From the NCBI GenBank assembly GCA_900316295.1, contig ONCJ01000009.1, forward strand, positions 1 to 60,766: a DNA stretch of 60,766 nucleotides, given 5' to 3'. Numbering within the stretch: position 1 is the first letter of the stretch; the number at the start of each line of letters is the position of its first letter. The notes beneath the pieces are model-generated. The model worked only from the letters and a program-made list of their open reading frames with translations, did not search any database and was not told the DNA's origin. Shown one piece after another: positions 60,723 to 60,766 of this stretch. The stretch is from an uncultured Prevotella sp. Lineage in GTDB: Bacteria; Bacteroidota; Bacteroidia; Bacteroidales; Bacteroidaceae. Both the position numbers and the translations under genes were made by a program.

Positions 60723-60766
60723 CAATCGCAATAGTGCACACAACTACAACTGTTATTGTATTATGA

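Noticed and set aside
1-60766. Prophage, transposon or integrated element
   Set aside because: No integrase, transposase, relaxase or phage structural gene was seen, and the tRNA genes show no flanking attachment-like repeats.

Overview
The window is a stretch of chromosome from a member of the Bacteroidota, most like Prevotella/Segatella or a close relative in the Bacteroidales. Three things point there. Start codons have no Shine-Dalgarno sequence, while the Bacteroidota promoter (TTTG, about 20 bases, then TAnnTTTG) recurs in most larger gaps. Many genes belong to families typical of the phylum (DUF4230, DUF4827, DUF2723, DUF5686, a TamB/TamA-like pair, PagL-like barrels, DPP IV-type S9 peptidase, serine palmitoyltransferase). 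The left edge is the 3' end of a 5S rRNA, so an rRNA operon lies just outside. I see no prophage, transposase, integrase or CRISPR array.

Layout. 1-5300: 5S end and terminator, a lysozyme-like protein, a lemA / M48 protease / SGNH hydrolase operon, initiator tRNA, and a TetR regulator with fabG. 5330-14760: an RluA-type pseudouridine synthase, a very long TamB-like protein with its Omp85 partner, then recF with a DUF721/DciA-like gene. 14840-23280, mostly minus strand: an alanine/glycine:cation symporter with two DUF4230 proteins, ribH, a TPR membrane protein, a PagL-like barrel, pheS and nhaD; one plus-strand lipoprotein interrupts. 23430-31880: a GH31 / GH2 / GH31 glycosidase operon of xyloside/galactoside type ending in an m6A tRNA methyltransferase. 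31870-34400: a lipid kinase divergent from serine palmitoyltransferase, then tRNA-Pro. 34800-40615: a sugar nucleotidyltransferase, DHH phosphoesterase, DUF4827 lipoprotein, glmM-type phosphohexomutase and GH20 hexosaminidase. 40570-52234, minus strand: polysaccharide deacetylase, DUF2723 membrane glycosyltransferase-like protein, and a run cysE > rlmL-like > S9 peptidase > purD > membrane protein > YqaA. 52349-59387, plus strand: nucleotidyltransferase, small ATP-grasp protein, CDP-alcohol phosphotransferase fused to a HAD phosphatase, myo-inositol-phosphate synthase and a DUF5686 outer-membrane protein. 59633-60646: a LacI regulator.

Two things stand out. First, 52349-56848 looks like an inositol-phospholipid pathway. 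Inositol phosphate synthase makes the head group, the CDP-alcohol phosphotransferase attaches it and the fused HAD domain could remove the extra phosphate. The nucleotidyltransferase and ATP-grasp protein have no settled role. Serine palmitoyltransferase and a lipid kinase 20 kb away make inositol sphingolipids a reasonable guess. Second, the window is scattered with tandem repeats of exactly 7 bases (or 15). They fill gaps, supply stop and start codons, and appear to have entered reading frames in purD, the neighbouring membrane-protein gene, the rlmL-like gene and the GH2 gene, where they encode extra loops or tails.
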